From: Bacteroidales bacterium UBA5206
GTDB taxonomy: Bacteria; Bacteroidota; Bacteroidia; Bacteroidales; Tenuifilaceae
DNA length: 64,000 nt
Assembly: GCA_002412705.1 (NCBI GenBank)
Contig: DHVO01000089.1
Location: 1 to 64,000 of the forward strand
Direction of reading: 5' to 3'
The position numbers were made by a program, and so were the translations under genes. Below, piece after piece: positions 26,594-36,100 of the stretch; position 1 is the stretch's first letter; each line of letters opens with the position of its first letter. The notes beneath the pieces are model-generated. The model saw only the letters and a program-made list of their open reading frames with translations. It did not search any database and was not told the origin of the DNA.

Positions 26594-27433
26594 ATGTCGC
26601 ATAATCTATTAGAAGGAAAACGCGGGCTTATTTTTGGAGCCCTAAATGAAAGTTCTATAGCCTGGAAAGTAGCAGAACTTGCTCACCAAGAGGGTGCAAA
26701 TTTTGTTCTTACCAACACACCTGTAGCAATGCGTATGGGAACAATTGATGAATTGGCTGCGCGTACAGGTTCATTTGTTATTCCCGCCGATGCAACAAAT
26801 GTTGCCGATTTAGAGAGGTTAGTTAAGGAGGGCATGGAGAAGCTAGGAGGGAAGTTCGATTTTGTGCTTCACTCCATAGGTATGTCACCCAATGTGAGAA
26901 AGGGCAGAACGTACGACGATTTAGACTACGATTATTTTGATAAGACCCTTGATATCTCCGCCATATCATTCCACAAAATACTTCAAGTTTGCTGGAAACT
27001 AGATGCCATTAATGAGTGGGGGTCTGTTTTAGCATTATCGTACATTGCTGCCCAGCGAACCCTTTATGGTTATAACGATATGGCCGATGCAAAGGCTTTG
27101 CTTGAGTCCATTTCACGTAGCTTTGGCTACATCTATGGTCGCGAGCGTAGGGTTAGAATCAACACCATTTCGCAATCGCCAACCATGACTACTGCGGGTA
27201 GTGGGGTTATGGGCTTTGATGCGCTACTGGATTTTGCCGATAGGATGTCGCCTTTAGGTAACGCTTCGGCCGATGAGTGTGCTAGCTTCTGTATTACCAT
27301 GTTCAGCGATTTAACCCGTAAAATTACCATGCAGAATTTGTTCCACGATGGTGGATTTTCTAGCATGGGTATGAGTAACCGTGCAATGGCCGTTTACAAC
27401 AAGAACTTGGAAGAGTGTAAGGATTGCAAATAG
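26594..27433 (+). CDS. fabI: Enoyl-[acyl-carrier-protein] reductase, FabI type
   Basis: 279 aa SDR. N-terminal NAD-binding GLIFGALNESSIAWKVA replaces the usual GxxxGxG, as in FabI. Substrate and catalytic residues: Tyr150, then Tyr160 and Lys167 in the Y-x6-K spacing of FabI (GYNDMADAK), and HSIGMSPN near residue 93. It catalyses the last, NADH-dependent reduction of each fatty-acid elongation cycle. Good promoter directly upstream. Confidence 0.93.
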   Translation: MSHNLLEGKRGLIFGALNESSIAWKVAELAHQEGANFVLTNTPVAMRMGTIDELAARTGSFVIPADATNVADLERLVKEGMEKLGGKFDFVLHSIGMSPNVRKGRTYDDLDYDYFDKTLDISAISFHKILQVCWKLDAINEWGSVLALSYIAAQRTLYGYNDMADAKALLESISRSFGYIYGRERRVRINTISQSPTMTTAGSGVMGFDALLDFADRMSPLGNASADECASFCITMFSDLTRKITMQNLFHDGGFSSMGMSNRAMAVYNKNLEECKDCK

Positions 27434-27447
27434 CCATATTTTTATTT

Positions 27448-27540
27448 AATTAGCAGGAGATTTAATAACTCTCCATTATGTATATAAAAAGAGCAAATCT
27501 CATCCCTCTTTTGGGATGGATTTTAAGTCTCCTGCTAATT
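27448..27540 (+). promoter_or_regulatory. Long inverted repeat spanning the start codon of the following membrane-protein gene
   Basis: Exact 13-base arms AATTAGCAGGAGA (27448-27460) and TCTCCTGCTAATT (27528-27540) enclose the ATG at 27478. Inside are a second hairpin, CATCCC-6-GGGATG (27501-27518), and an alternative local pairing of GGAGA (27456-27460) with TCTCC (27470-27474). In RNA the start codon could be enclosed or exposed depending on the pairing. No ligand motif recognised. Confidence 0.5.
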
Positions 27541-29112
27541 GTTCTTTTCTCTCTTTTGGTCTTTGCTACGCTAACCCCACAGCAAGTCTCCGTTTACATA
27601 AACTCCGACACTCTTTACCTTCCATCCATTTTTAGAGATATTTTTATAGATAGCTCTGGCCTAAAGGGCTGGAACCTAAATGCTGCACCAAATTTTTTTC
27701 CCGATTTTCTCATATACTCTGCTATTAATTTCGTTTTTACTGATTTTAGGGTTGCCGCTCTTATTTATAGTTTGCTACAAATCCTAATAATTGCTTTGCT
27801 TTTTAATGCGATACTTAAAGCGCTAAGCAAGGATGTTGGCTATGCACATCTTACTGTTACTAACCTTTTGCTACTGCTTTTTCCCTTGTCGGCCTTAATT
27901 TCTGGCGATTTTATTTTCACGTTCTATATCTATAGCATAAGCTACCATACAGGAGCCTTTATTATGGCTATGGTGTCGTTACTTATCACTTTACGTGCGC
28001 TAAATATGCAGGGCAAATGGAATTTAATGTTATTAGCCATATCTGTTTTCCTTGGTGTGTTTAACGATAAACTTTTTATTCCAGCCTTTGTGTTTCCTCT
28101 GGTTGCGGTAATTCCATATCTGTTTGATAATGAGAAAAGGGCTATAGCAAGGCAGTTACTCATTACTACAATATCCTTTACCGTAATTTCATTAGTCGCC
28201 TTTTGGGGGATTAAAAAACTAGGTTTCATTAGCATAATTAGTACTGATTGGAAGATGTTTAATTTCTCCAACATCATTCCGTCATTTAATGTGATGTTTA
28301 CTCAGTATGCTAATTATATAAAGAATGGCACGGTGAGTGGTGTTGTAATTATCCTAACCCTTTTTGTATTTATAGTCCTTTCGGCTTATCTATTTCCCAT
28401 TTTGCGCCAAATATATAGGGATGTAAAGGGGAGGAGTAGGGTTCGTTTATCTACACAAAACGCTTTTGCTCTTTTCGCTTGGTTTTTTATTCCAGTAGTG
28501 GTTTTTACTCCTGTAATAAATGGTAATTACTTTAGCCCTGCAATTCTAAGATTCAATATACATGCATATTACTTTGGTGTACTTTTAACCGGGTTCTTAC
28601 TTTTCCTTCTTTTTCGAAATAGAAAAGGGGTTGCTAATTTATCTGGAGTATCAGTTGTAATAGCGTTAGTGCTATTGGTAAGCATTTATAATAAGCGAAA
28701 GACCGATGTGAGTCTTCAACCTCTTTTAGGGTACTATCCAGAGCGCATTGCGTGTATTGACTCTGTTGCGTTGGAGACCCAATGTAAATATGGTATTGCT
28801 ACCTATTGGGATGCAAAGCTCACAACAATGCTATCAAAACAAGGCGTAAGGCTTTACCATGTTTTCCCCGACCTTAAAATATGGTACCACGTAACCAATA
28901 AAAATTGGTACTATAAACAAGGAAAGGGGATTCATGCTAACCCTAAGTTTAGGCTAATTGTTATGAACGGATTCGATTCAACAAAGGTAGTGCAAGTTTT
29001 GGGGCGACCTCTAGAAATTTTAACGTTCCCAGAGGTGGGTACCGAGGTGTGGTTAATGAATGAGTTTGAGTTTGATGTAGAAACTCGAGCGCCAAGTGTA
29101 ATTCGACCTTAA
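27478..29112 (+). CDS. Polytopic membrane protein, possibly GT-C-like; function unknown
   Basis: 544 aa with about 10-11 hydrophobic segments between residues 12 and 405, followed by a soluble C-terminal domain of about 140 residues rich in aromatic residues (WYHVTNKNWYYKQGKG). The early loop has INSDTLYLPSIFRDIF, an acidic extracytoplasmic loop where GT-C glycosyltransferases keep their catalytic Asp, and the overall shape resembles GT-39/GT-83-like proteins, but I cannot identify a family. Its start codon lies within the inverted repeat at 27448-27540. It follows fabI by 45 bases and may be partly co-transcribed. Confidence 0.6.
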   Translation: MYIKRANLIPLLGWILSLLLIVLFSLLVFATLTPQQVSVYINSDTLYLPSIFRDIFIDSSGLKGWNLNAAPNFFPDFLIYSAINFVFTDFRVAALIYSLLQILIIALLFNAILKALSKDVGYAHLTVTNLLLLLFPLSALISGDFIFTFYIYSISYHTGAFIMAMVSLLITLRALNMQGKWNLMLLAISVFLGVFNDKLFIPAFVFPLVAVIPYLFDNEKRAIARQLLITTISFTVISLVAFWGIKKLGFISIISTDWKMFNFSNIIPSFNVMFTQYANYIKNGTVSGVVIILTLFVFIVLSAYLFPILRQIYRDVKGRSRVRLSTQNAFALFAWFFIPVVVFTPVINGNYFSPAILRFNIHAYYFGVLLTGFLLFLLFRNRKGVANLSGVSVVIALVLLVSIYNKRKTDVSLQPLLGYYPERIACIDSVALETQCKYGIATYWDAKLTTMLSKQGVRLYHVFPDLKIWYHVTNKNWYYKQGKGIHANPKFRLIVMNGFDSTKVVQVLGRPLEILTFPEVGTEVWLMNEFEFDVETRAPSVIRP

Positions 29113-29117
29113 AAACA

Positions 29118-29145
29118 AAAGCCTCGGAATTATTTCCGAGGCTTT
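29118..29145. terminator. Bidirectional hairpin terminator
   Basis: 12-bp perfect stem with a 4-base loop between convergent genes, with A-rich and T-rich flanks. Confidence 0.88.
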
Positions 29146-29165
29146 CTGTTAGGACTTAAATCCTA

Positions 29166-30026
29166 CTATCCTAAATATGATTTAAGCAATTTGCTCCTTG
29201 ATGTATGACGTAATCTGCGAATTGCCTTTTCTTTAATCTGACGAACCCTTTCACGGGTTAAACCAAACTTTTCACCAATTTCTTCAAGGGTCATTTCTGA
29301 GCAGTTAATGCCGAAGAATAGCCTAATGATGTCCCGTTCACGCTCGGTAAGGGTTGCTAACGCGCGCTCAATCTCACGGCTAAGCGATTCGTTAATGAGC
29401 GACTTATCGGCATTAGGCGAATCGTTATTCACTAAAACATCTAGTAGGCTATTGTCTTCTCCATCAACAAATGGAGCATCAACAGATACATGCCTACCAC
29501 TAACGCGAAGCGTATCGGATACTTTTTCCTTTGGTAACTCAAGTAGGTCGGCAAGTTCTTCTGGCGAAGGGGTTCTTTCAAACTCTTGCTCAAACTTGGA
29601 AAATGCCTTGTTTATTTTATTTAAAGATCCTACCTGATTTAGAGGAAGCCTTACAATTCTTGACTGCTCTGCTAAAGCCTGAAGAATTGACTGACGAATC
29701 CACCATACAGCATACGAAATGAATTTGAATCCACGGGTCTCATCAAACTTTTCAGCCGCTTTAATAAGGCCTAAGTTCCCCTCATTAATAAGGTCTGGTA
29801 AGCTTAACCCTTGATTTTGATACTGTTTCGCAACAGATACAACAAAGCGTAGGTTAGCTCTAGTAAGTTTCTCAAGTGCTTCTTGATCGCCCTTCTTGAT
29901 TCGCTGAGCAAGCTCTACTTCTTCCTCTACTGTAATAAGTTCTTCTTTCCCAATCTCCTGTAAATACTTATCCAGCGAAGCGCTTTCTCTGTTAGTAATT
30001 GATTTTGTAATCTTTAACTGTCTCAT
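29166..30026 (-). CDS. rpoD: Primary RNA polymerase sigma factor (Bacteroidota sigma-70)
   Basis: 286 aa. Lacks region 1.1 and the non-conserved insertion, as typical for the phylum. Region 1.2 about residues 15-50; region 2 with [37 protein letters not shown] and the -10/-7 recognition helix [14 protein letters not shown] near 105-118; region 3 about 130-210; region 4 with [33 protein letters not shown] HTH near 245-275 (written here as seen, with [12 protein letters not shown]). Directs transcription from TTG/TAnnTTTG promoters such as those seen in this window. It has its own near-consensus promoter. Confidence 0.95.
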   Translation of the reverse strand: MRQLKITKSITNRESASLDKYLQEIGKEELITVEEEVELAQRIKKGDQEALEKLTRANLRFVVSVAKQYQNQGLSLPDLINEGNLGLIKAAEKFDETRGFKFISYAVWWIRQSILQALAEQSRIVRLPLNQVGSLNKINKAFSKFEQEFERTPSPEELADLLELPKEKVSDTLRVSGRHVSVDAPFVDGEDNSLLDVLVNNDSPNADKSLINESLSREIERALATLTERERDIIRLFFGINCSEMTLEEIGEKFGLTRERVRQIKEKAIRRLRHTSRSKLLKSYLG

Positions 30027-30045
30027 CTTAACCCAAAAATTTATG

Positions 30046-30076
30046 CGAAGTTATGGCATTTTATCATCAAATTCAA
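30046..30076 (-). promoter_or_regulatory. Promoter (-33/-7) of the sigma-factor gene
   Basis: Minus strand: TTG, 20 bases, TAACTTCG, one mismatch to TAnnTTTG. Predicted leader of about 15 bases. Confidence 0.65.
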
Positions 30077-30120
30077 GAAGCAAATAACAGGTGTACCTAG
30101 CTTTGTAAGTTTTTTTAACA

Positions 30121-31569
30121 TTACATGCCTACAGCATAATACGCAACAACCCCATTTGGGTAAACTCCTTCAACTAGTACTCCTCCCGATGCAAATTCGA
30201 ATGCTCGTTTTAGATCATCGGTATTTCTAATTGGTGTGCGGTTTACCTTAGTAATGATAAAACCCTGTTTAATTCCACTTGATTGAAATTTGCCCGTTTC
30301 TAGTTCTACTACCTGAACCCCGTACTTGATTCCTAGTTTCTGCATTTGTGCTTCAGAAACCTCTTCGAAAGAGGCTCCCAACATTTTATTAAGCTCTGTT
30401 GGTTTAACTATCTCTGTTCCGCCCTTCTTGTTACGTAAGGTTGCTGTAAATTGTTTCTTTTTATTGTCGCGAATTACTGTTACCTCTACCTTGTCGTTTG
30501 GACGGTATTTACTGATTTGCTCCTGTAGCTGCGAGGGGCTGTTTACTTCAATGCCGTTAATGTGAGTAATTACATCGTTGGGTTTTATTCCGGCATCTTC
30601 CGCTGCTCCCTTTTCGCTTACATTGGCAACAAGAACCCCTTTAATCTCTTTTAAGCCTATTTCATTGGCTTTGTCTTGGTCCACATCGGCAATGCTTACT
30701 CCTAATATTGCTCGTTGTACTTCTCCAAATTCTATAATATCGAGAACGGTTTTCTGAACAATTGAGGTAGGTATAGCAAAAGAGTAGCCTGTGAAAGATC
30801 CCGTGCGGGAGGCAATAGCTGTGTTTATGCCAACAAGTTCGCCTTTCATGTTAACTAGAGCACCTCCGCTGTTACCAGGGTTTACTGCGGCATCGGTTTG
30901 TATAAACGACTCAATGGCGTAGTTCTCTCTAAGGATATTTATGTTTCGAGCTTTGGCACTTACAATACCCGCAGTAACCGTGGATGTTAAATTGAACGGA
31001 TTACCAACAGCAAGAACCCACTCGCCAACTTTTAAGTCATCGGAATTTCCAAAGGGGATGAATGGTAAGTCGCCATCAGTGTTAATCTTTAGTAATGCTA
31101 AGTCAATGCTAGGGTCGCGACCCACTATTTTTGCCTCAAAAGTTCGCTTGTCATTTAAAACAACCTGTACCTTATCTGCATTGTCTACAACGTGGTTGTT
31201 GGTAACTATGTATCCATCTTGGGTTACTATAACCCCTGAACCACTACCCATTTGTGGTTGAGGATCTTGCCTGTACTGTGGCCCAAAAAAGAAATCGAAT
31301 AGCGGATTTCCATAGCTGTACGCAGTGCTTGCTTCATAAGTAGTCATTACATGCACTACTGCATGAACCGATTTTTCGGCAGCATATGTAAACGTTGTGG
31401 CATTGCTATCACCTGGTATTGGTCCAGTAAGCATTACGGGTTTTGTTTCCGCAATAGGGGTATTGGGTACTGTGTTTTGATTTTTTGTAAATAGAGAAAA
31501 GGCCGCAACAGAAATAATACCACCTAGTAGAGCGGCAATAAATGTTGAAATTATTCTTTGTCCTTTCAT
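30121..31569 (-). CDS. degQ: Deg/HtrA-type periplasmic serine protease
   Basis: 482 aa. N-terminal signal anchor (residues 5-25). Trypsin-like domain with triad His126 (TNNHVVD), Asp156 (DPSIDLALLK) and Ser234 (NPGNSGGALV). Two PDZ domains follow, about 275-375 (GVLVANVSEKGAAEDAGIKPND) and 395-482 (FIITKVNRTPI). Degrades or refolds misfolded envelope proteins. Choice between DegP and DegQ naming is by convention only. About 200 bases upstream hold a structured inverted-repeat region. Confidence 0.95.
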   Translation of the reverse strand: MKGQRIISTFIAALLGGIISVAAFSLFTKNQNTVPNTPIAETKPVMLTGPIPGDSNATTFTYAAEKSVHAVVHVMTTYEASTAYSYGNPLFDFFFGPQYRQDPQPQMGSGSGVIVTQDGYIVTNNHVVDNADKVQVVLNDKRTFEAKIVGRDPSIDLALLKINTDGDLPFIPFGNSDDLKVGEWVLAVGNPFNLTSTVTAGIVSAKARNINILRENYAIESFIQTDAAVNPGNSGGALVNMKGELVGINTAIASRTGSFTGYSFAIPTSIVQKTVLDIIEFGEVQRAILGVSIADVDQDKANEIGLKEIKGVLVANVSEKGAAEDAGIKPNDVITHINGIEVNSPSQLQEQISKYRPNDKVEVTVIRDNKKKQFTATLRNKKGGTEIVKPTELNKMLGASFEEVSEAQMQKLGIKYGVQVVELETGKFQSSGIKQGFIITKVNRTPIRNTDDLKRAFEFASGGVLVEGVYPNGVVAYYAVGM

Positions 31570-31650
31570 GGTAATTAATTTTTAGTTTGCTCTAAATAAC
31601 ACACAAACCCCATGCCTTGTGCTTTTAGTTAACATTGATTAACTAATAAC

Positions 31651-31723
31651 TGCCAATTTTTACACAGTGTAACGTACCATACCCCATTGCTTTACGTAAT
31701 GGGCTAACAAGTGCAAATTGGCA
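31651..31723. promoter_or_regulatory. Nested inverted repeats between DUF1987 and the Deg protease
   Basis: Outer 9-bp arms TGCCAATTT / AAATTGGCA enclose a 13-base palindrome TTACAC-A-GTGTAA (31660-31672) and a hairpin CCCATT-9-AATGGG (31683-31703). As RNA this would fold as a closing stem with two branches, in the leader of the protease gene; as DNA the palindrome could be an operator. No TAnnTTTG was found next to it. Confidence 0.45.
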
Positions 31724-31772
31724 ACTGTTTTTTTCCAAGTATTCGCTGTAAAATACGGACCTAATTATTTAC

Positions 31773-32150
31773 CTAGTAGGGTAGAAATTTAAAGGGGATT
31801 TTTGAGAGTTCTGCAAATGTTTCTCCAGATTCAAACATATCCTCATCAATGGGTCGGTAGTACCAATTAACAACGATGGACATTTTCTTTTTATGAATCT
31901 CACTAAGTATTGTAAAAATATCCAACAGTTTTTTTGATGATGCGCTGTTAAAGTAGTCTATTTTAAAGGTAACTATTGTTTCCCTATTAGGTGTTTTAAC
32001 GTATTCTTTTAACCAGTCTAGGATGGGAATGAAAAAGCTATTTGGATCTTCTGGCATCGATTTGCCGTAGAACTCAAAACGACCTCTGTCCTTATCGAGG
32101 ATAACTTCGAAGCTATCTGGGGTTTCATCTAATCGGAGTTCGTTAAGCAT
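31773..32150 (-). CDS. DUF1987 (SiaC-like) regulatory phosphoprotein
   Basis: 125 aa. Matches SiaC/DUF1987: FEVILDKDRGRFEFYGKSMPEDPNSFFIPILDWLKEYVKTPN near residues 14-55, then VTFKIDYFNSASSKKLLDIFTIL, where the NSASSK segment is the region phosphorylated and dephosphorylated by the SiaB kinase and SiaA PP2C phosphatase in Pseudomonas. It therefore works as an anti-anti-sigma-like switch protein. No kinase is adjacent, but a PP2C phosphatase lies at 38109-39992. 81 bases downstream of dapF, possibly co-transcribed. Confidence 0.85.
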   Translation of the reverse strand: MLNELRLDETPDSFEVILDKDRGRFEFYGKSMPEDPNSFFIPILDWLKEYVKTPNRETIVTFKIDYFNSASSKKLLDIFTILSEIHKKKMSIVVNWYYRPIDEDMFESGETFAELSKIPFKFLPY

Positions 32151-32231
32151 ATGTTGTAATTTACTGTTTAACTAGTATTGCAAATGTAGGTGTTGTGAAT
32201 ATTTATAGTAACAGTTGGGTTCTGCAAAAGT

Positions 32232-33011
32232 TTAAAGTGTAATACGTCCTTTAAAAACTTGTTCTACAGGTCCTGTTAACCATATATTTACGTAGTTGAA
32301 CTCTGCCAATTTGTCAAACGACACTGTAAGTTTTCCCCCTAGAGCTTGTAGCTCTACTTCACTTTCTTCACTCTCAAGAAAGTGATGTGCAGCAATTGCC
32401 GAAGCTACAGCTCCAGTTCCACAAGCAAGGGTTTCTTCTTCTACTCCACGTTCAAATGTTCTTATTAGTAGTGTTTCGTTGCTAAGTTGTACAAAGTTAA
32501 CGTTGGTACCTCCATTTTCTGCATTAAATGATGTCCTAATATTTTTACCCTCTTCGTTTACGTTTACTTGGGTTATATCCTCTACAAATGATATGTAATG
32601 AGGGGAACCTGTATCAATAAAGTAGTAATCGTTGGCCGCGATGAAAGTACTTACGTCTTTCATCTTGAGTTTAATAATGCTATCGGTAATAAAATGAGCC
32701 TCATGCTCACCGTCGATACCCATAAATTTGGGGGTATCATTGGTTAGCCCAAGCTGCTTAGCAAAGTGTACGATACATCTACCTCCGTTTCCGCACATAG
32801 TACTCTCGTGTCCATCGGAGTTAAAGTAACGCATCCTAAAATCGAGGCTTTCATGGTTTTCAATTAGCATTAAACCATCAGCACCAATACCCAAGCGTCT
32901 GTTACATAGGTGCTTTACTTTGTCTGCTGCAGGCATGAAATCAGCCAATCGGTTATCAATAATTATGAAATCGTTTCCTGCACCATGGTATTTTGCAAAT
33001 AGAAGTTCCAT
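32232..33011 (-). CDS. dapF: Diaminopimelate epimerase
   Basis: 259 aa, full length. Active-site cysteines Cys73 (STMCGNGGRC) and Cys197 (ETLACGTGAVAS), and the N-terminal FAKYHGAGNDFIIID motif. Converts LL- to meso-diaminopimelate for lysine and peptidoglycan synthesis. Oriented toward the DUF1987 gene. Confidence 0.97.
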   Translation of the reverse strand: MELLFAKYHGAGNDFIIIDNRLADFMPAADKVKHLCNRRLGIGADGLMLIENHESLDFRMRYFNSDGHESTMCGNGGRCIVHFAKQLGLTNDTPKFMGIDGEHEAHFITDSIIKLKMKDVSTFIAANDYYFIDTGSPHYISFVEDITQVNVNEEGKNIRTSFNAENGGTNVNFVQLSNETLLIRTFERGVEEETLACGTGAVASAIAAHHFLESEESEVELQALGGKLTVSFDKLAEFNYVNIWLTGPVEQVFKGRITL

Positions 33012-33091
33012 GTGAATGGTTGTACGTTAAAAGTTAAAATCTAAGAACTAGTCTCGTTGTTTAAGGTTAGACACGCTTAAAGCTCAATTTG

Positions 33092-33099
33092 CAAAGCTA
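33092..33099 (-). promoter_or_regulatory. -7 promoter element, dapF
   Basis: TAGCTTTG on the minus strand matches TAnnTTTG; predicted leader of about 75 bases. No good -33 TTG. Confidence 0.5.
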
Positions 33100-33174
33100 T
33101 ACAAGTTATCTATAAACGGGATTGGGGTGTTTGTTGTTGCAAGACATCTGCAAATTACTAATTACAAATTAACA

Positions 33175-36100
33175 TTATCGGCTAAGGACTTCAACCTCAA
33201 CTCGTCTGTTTTGAGCACGCCCCTGTTCTGTATCATTAGATACTTTTGGTGTTGTGTTGCCCATACCCTTTGTGGTTAGATTACTGTAGCCTTTTTCTAT
33301 TAAATAGCGGGCAACAGACTTTGCTCTTTCTTCTGAAATTGAGGTGTTGCTTAGCGCCTCAAGGTCATCTGAGTGACCTTGAATTTCAATTCTAACCGTA
33401 GGATTGTCCCTAAGGAGAGCTAGAAGTCGGTTGAGCTCAGCAACAGCCTCAGGACCAAGTTCAGCACTGTTACTGCCAAATGGTATGTTAAGCCCAATTT
33501 GCGAACCAACTGCAATGGGTTTAAGCATCACATCGCGGGTAACATTCATAAATGTGGTTACCTGGTTTAGGTTTAGGTTTTCCGACATGTACCAATACCC
33601 CTCAGCTACTACCTCAACTGCATAGTTGTCGCCAGCAAGGAACGAGAAACCAAAATCACCCGATTGTGCATTAGAGTAAACAGAGGTAATTGTTGTGTTA
33701 TCGGTTGTGTTTACTAAGCTTACCCTTGCTCTTATTGGGTTAAGTGTATTAGCATCTTTTACTGTTCCTCTTATATTGGTTCTTCTAACCTGAGCAACCC
33801 CTTCTGGTTGGTTCTCAAAGCCCTGAGCAAAGTTAATACGTCTAACTTTCTCATCAAACACAAAGTTTACTTCAAATTGCTTGTAGCCATTAAATTGAAC
33901 CATGAAGTTATTCTGGCGTAAATCAAAATTTTCGTAAAAGATGTTGTTAATGGAAACAGAATACCTATCGGTGACAGGGGCAAACAGAACAAACTCTCCA
34001 TTCTTATCGGTTAGGGTAGAGTAGGAGCGCTTTTGGCTATCGGTTGCAACAATTCTAACATTTGAAACATCAATATTTCCAAGTCCCGATAGTTTACTCC
34101 TGTTTAATATGATTTTTCCAAATACTTTATTCTTCTCAACGTATGGAAAGTAGTAGTTTCCTGTAAAGGAGACCTTAAGGTTCGATTCTTCATTGGCCTT
34201 GCTGAATGTACCTGCATCATCTCCAACAGCATAGTAGTTTATAGTGTAGTTTCCTTCTGGAATATTCTCAAGAGTAACCCTGCCGTATGCATTGGATAGG
34301 AGTTGCGTGCTATAAAAATCGCCAGGAACGTACCTAGCCTCTTCTCCTTCTATTTTGTTAATCTCTACAAGAATATTTTTAATGCCAGGCTCATTCTGAT
34401 CCTGAGTTAGGTTTCCATTAAAGTCTTTAAAAAAGACCAGCTCAATGTCATGATACTTTACACTGGGGTGGTTTAAGTTAAACTCTTTACGAATTCCCGC
34501 TTCAAGGTAAAAAGTTTGGTACGATTGGGTTGCCTCGTAAATATCCTTCCTGTTCTGAAGAGAGTAAACACCAAGAGCTCGTACTAACCAATCATTTTTT
34601 AGGTGCCATTGCAGTTGAGCCGATATGTTTGAGTAGCTAGATTTGGATACTAAGTCGTTATTGTACGAGAGGCTTGCGTTAAGTTCTATTATGTTTTTAT
34701 AGATATATGAGTCGTAGGAGGGCATTATCCTGATGTAATTAAAAGGCCTTGATGTGTAGTAATGGTTAATTAGCTCAAATACTGTCTTGGGGCCAGATAT
34801 GTACGACGATATTAGGCCTATTTTTGATGAACGAAGATTTAAGCTAACCTCTTTGTAATTAAAGTTTTGTTTTCGTATGGACTCGTTATCGTCTCCTTCC
34901 TTAGATGGAGCTTCAGCAATGTAAGGAAAGCCTACGGTTAGTCTTGGTGTTAATATTGTATATCCTCCTCCTAATCTAAATCGTGCACCTACCGAGACTT
35001 TGGGCGATATGGCGTTAAAAGGTACAGATTGCTCGTATCCCGAGAGGTTATTCCAAAGAAAATGATCTACTCCTGGTCCTCCAATAATCATTATTTTGGG
35101 TGTAAGAGCATGGAGGTATTCAATTGTAGAAACACGGCTAAGCGACGAGCTTGTGTTGTTTCCTATGCCTGTAACATTATATTCAAATCGATACTCGGAG
35201 TATTGTAACCTTATGTTATTTCCAGTCTGTAAGTTATAGTTTACATATAAGTTCCCATCAAATCGCCCCCTATAACTTCCTATGTAACTGGGTGAGCCAT
35301 ACTTCGCTCTTATGCTAGCCGAAATGTGGTTATGCCTTAAATTATAGACAAGTTCCGATCCAAAGCCCGTATGGTTTGTTTGCCCATTTATATTTTGGGT
35401 GTAAGTATTGTATGAGCCCATAATGCCAATAGATTGCGAAGAACCTATAGGGAAAGATGTTCTTGCGATGGCTAGATGAGAAGTTAAGGGATTATCCCCT
35501 TCTTTGTTGTTCAAAATGTATTCTGTTTCAAAAAAAAGTGCAGGCTTTGGCGAAAATCTAAATTTCCCAGAGTAATTAAAAAGGTCTAGTCGCAAGTCCT
35601 TGTTGGCTAGCAAAAAGGCGCTATAGCGTTTGCTTGTATATTTTACAAAAGCTCCTCTACCAACTAACGATACTTCACTTGACCTAAAATTGTCGCCCAC
35701 TTCAAGTGTAAAGTTATTAATAGTTGCACCTAAATACATCCTATTATACTTATACAAATCTTCAGGTTCTCTTGATGTAAAATTCCTGTAGTAGAAAAAG
35801 AGTGATTTTCTTTCTTGTAAAAGAATATTCCCTTCGGCAAGAGCAGTTATGCCTGGAACCTCGTTTTCTTTAAGTAAACCTTGCGCTGTTACTTCTAGTA
35901 CAAGAGGTTTTGAGGAGGGGGGTATATAGTTTATGTAATCGGATTCAAGCTTTTTAAACCATACATTTTGTTGATACATGGTATCTTGGGAGCTAACACG
36001 TAAATTTAGCTTATACATTGTTTTACCAAAGGAAGTAGTGTTAACCAACCTTATGTTAAACGATACAGAGGTATCGTTATATTCTTTTAGGGGAAAGTCT

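Noticed and set aside
31651..31723. tRNA-like gene, because the region is 73 bases and can fold with a closing stem and branches
   Set aside because: No T-loop GTTCRA-type sequence, no usable anticodon stem-loop in the right place and no 3-prime acceptor pattern; the stems have the wrong lengths.
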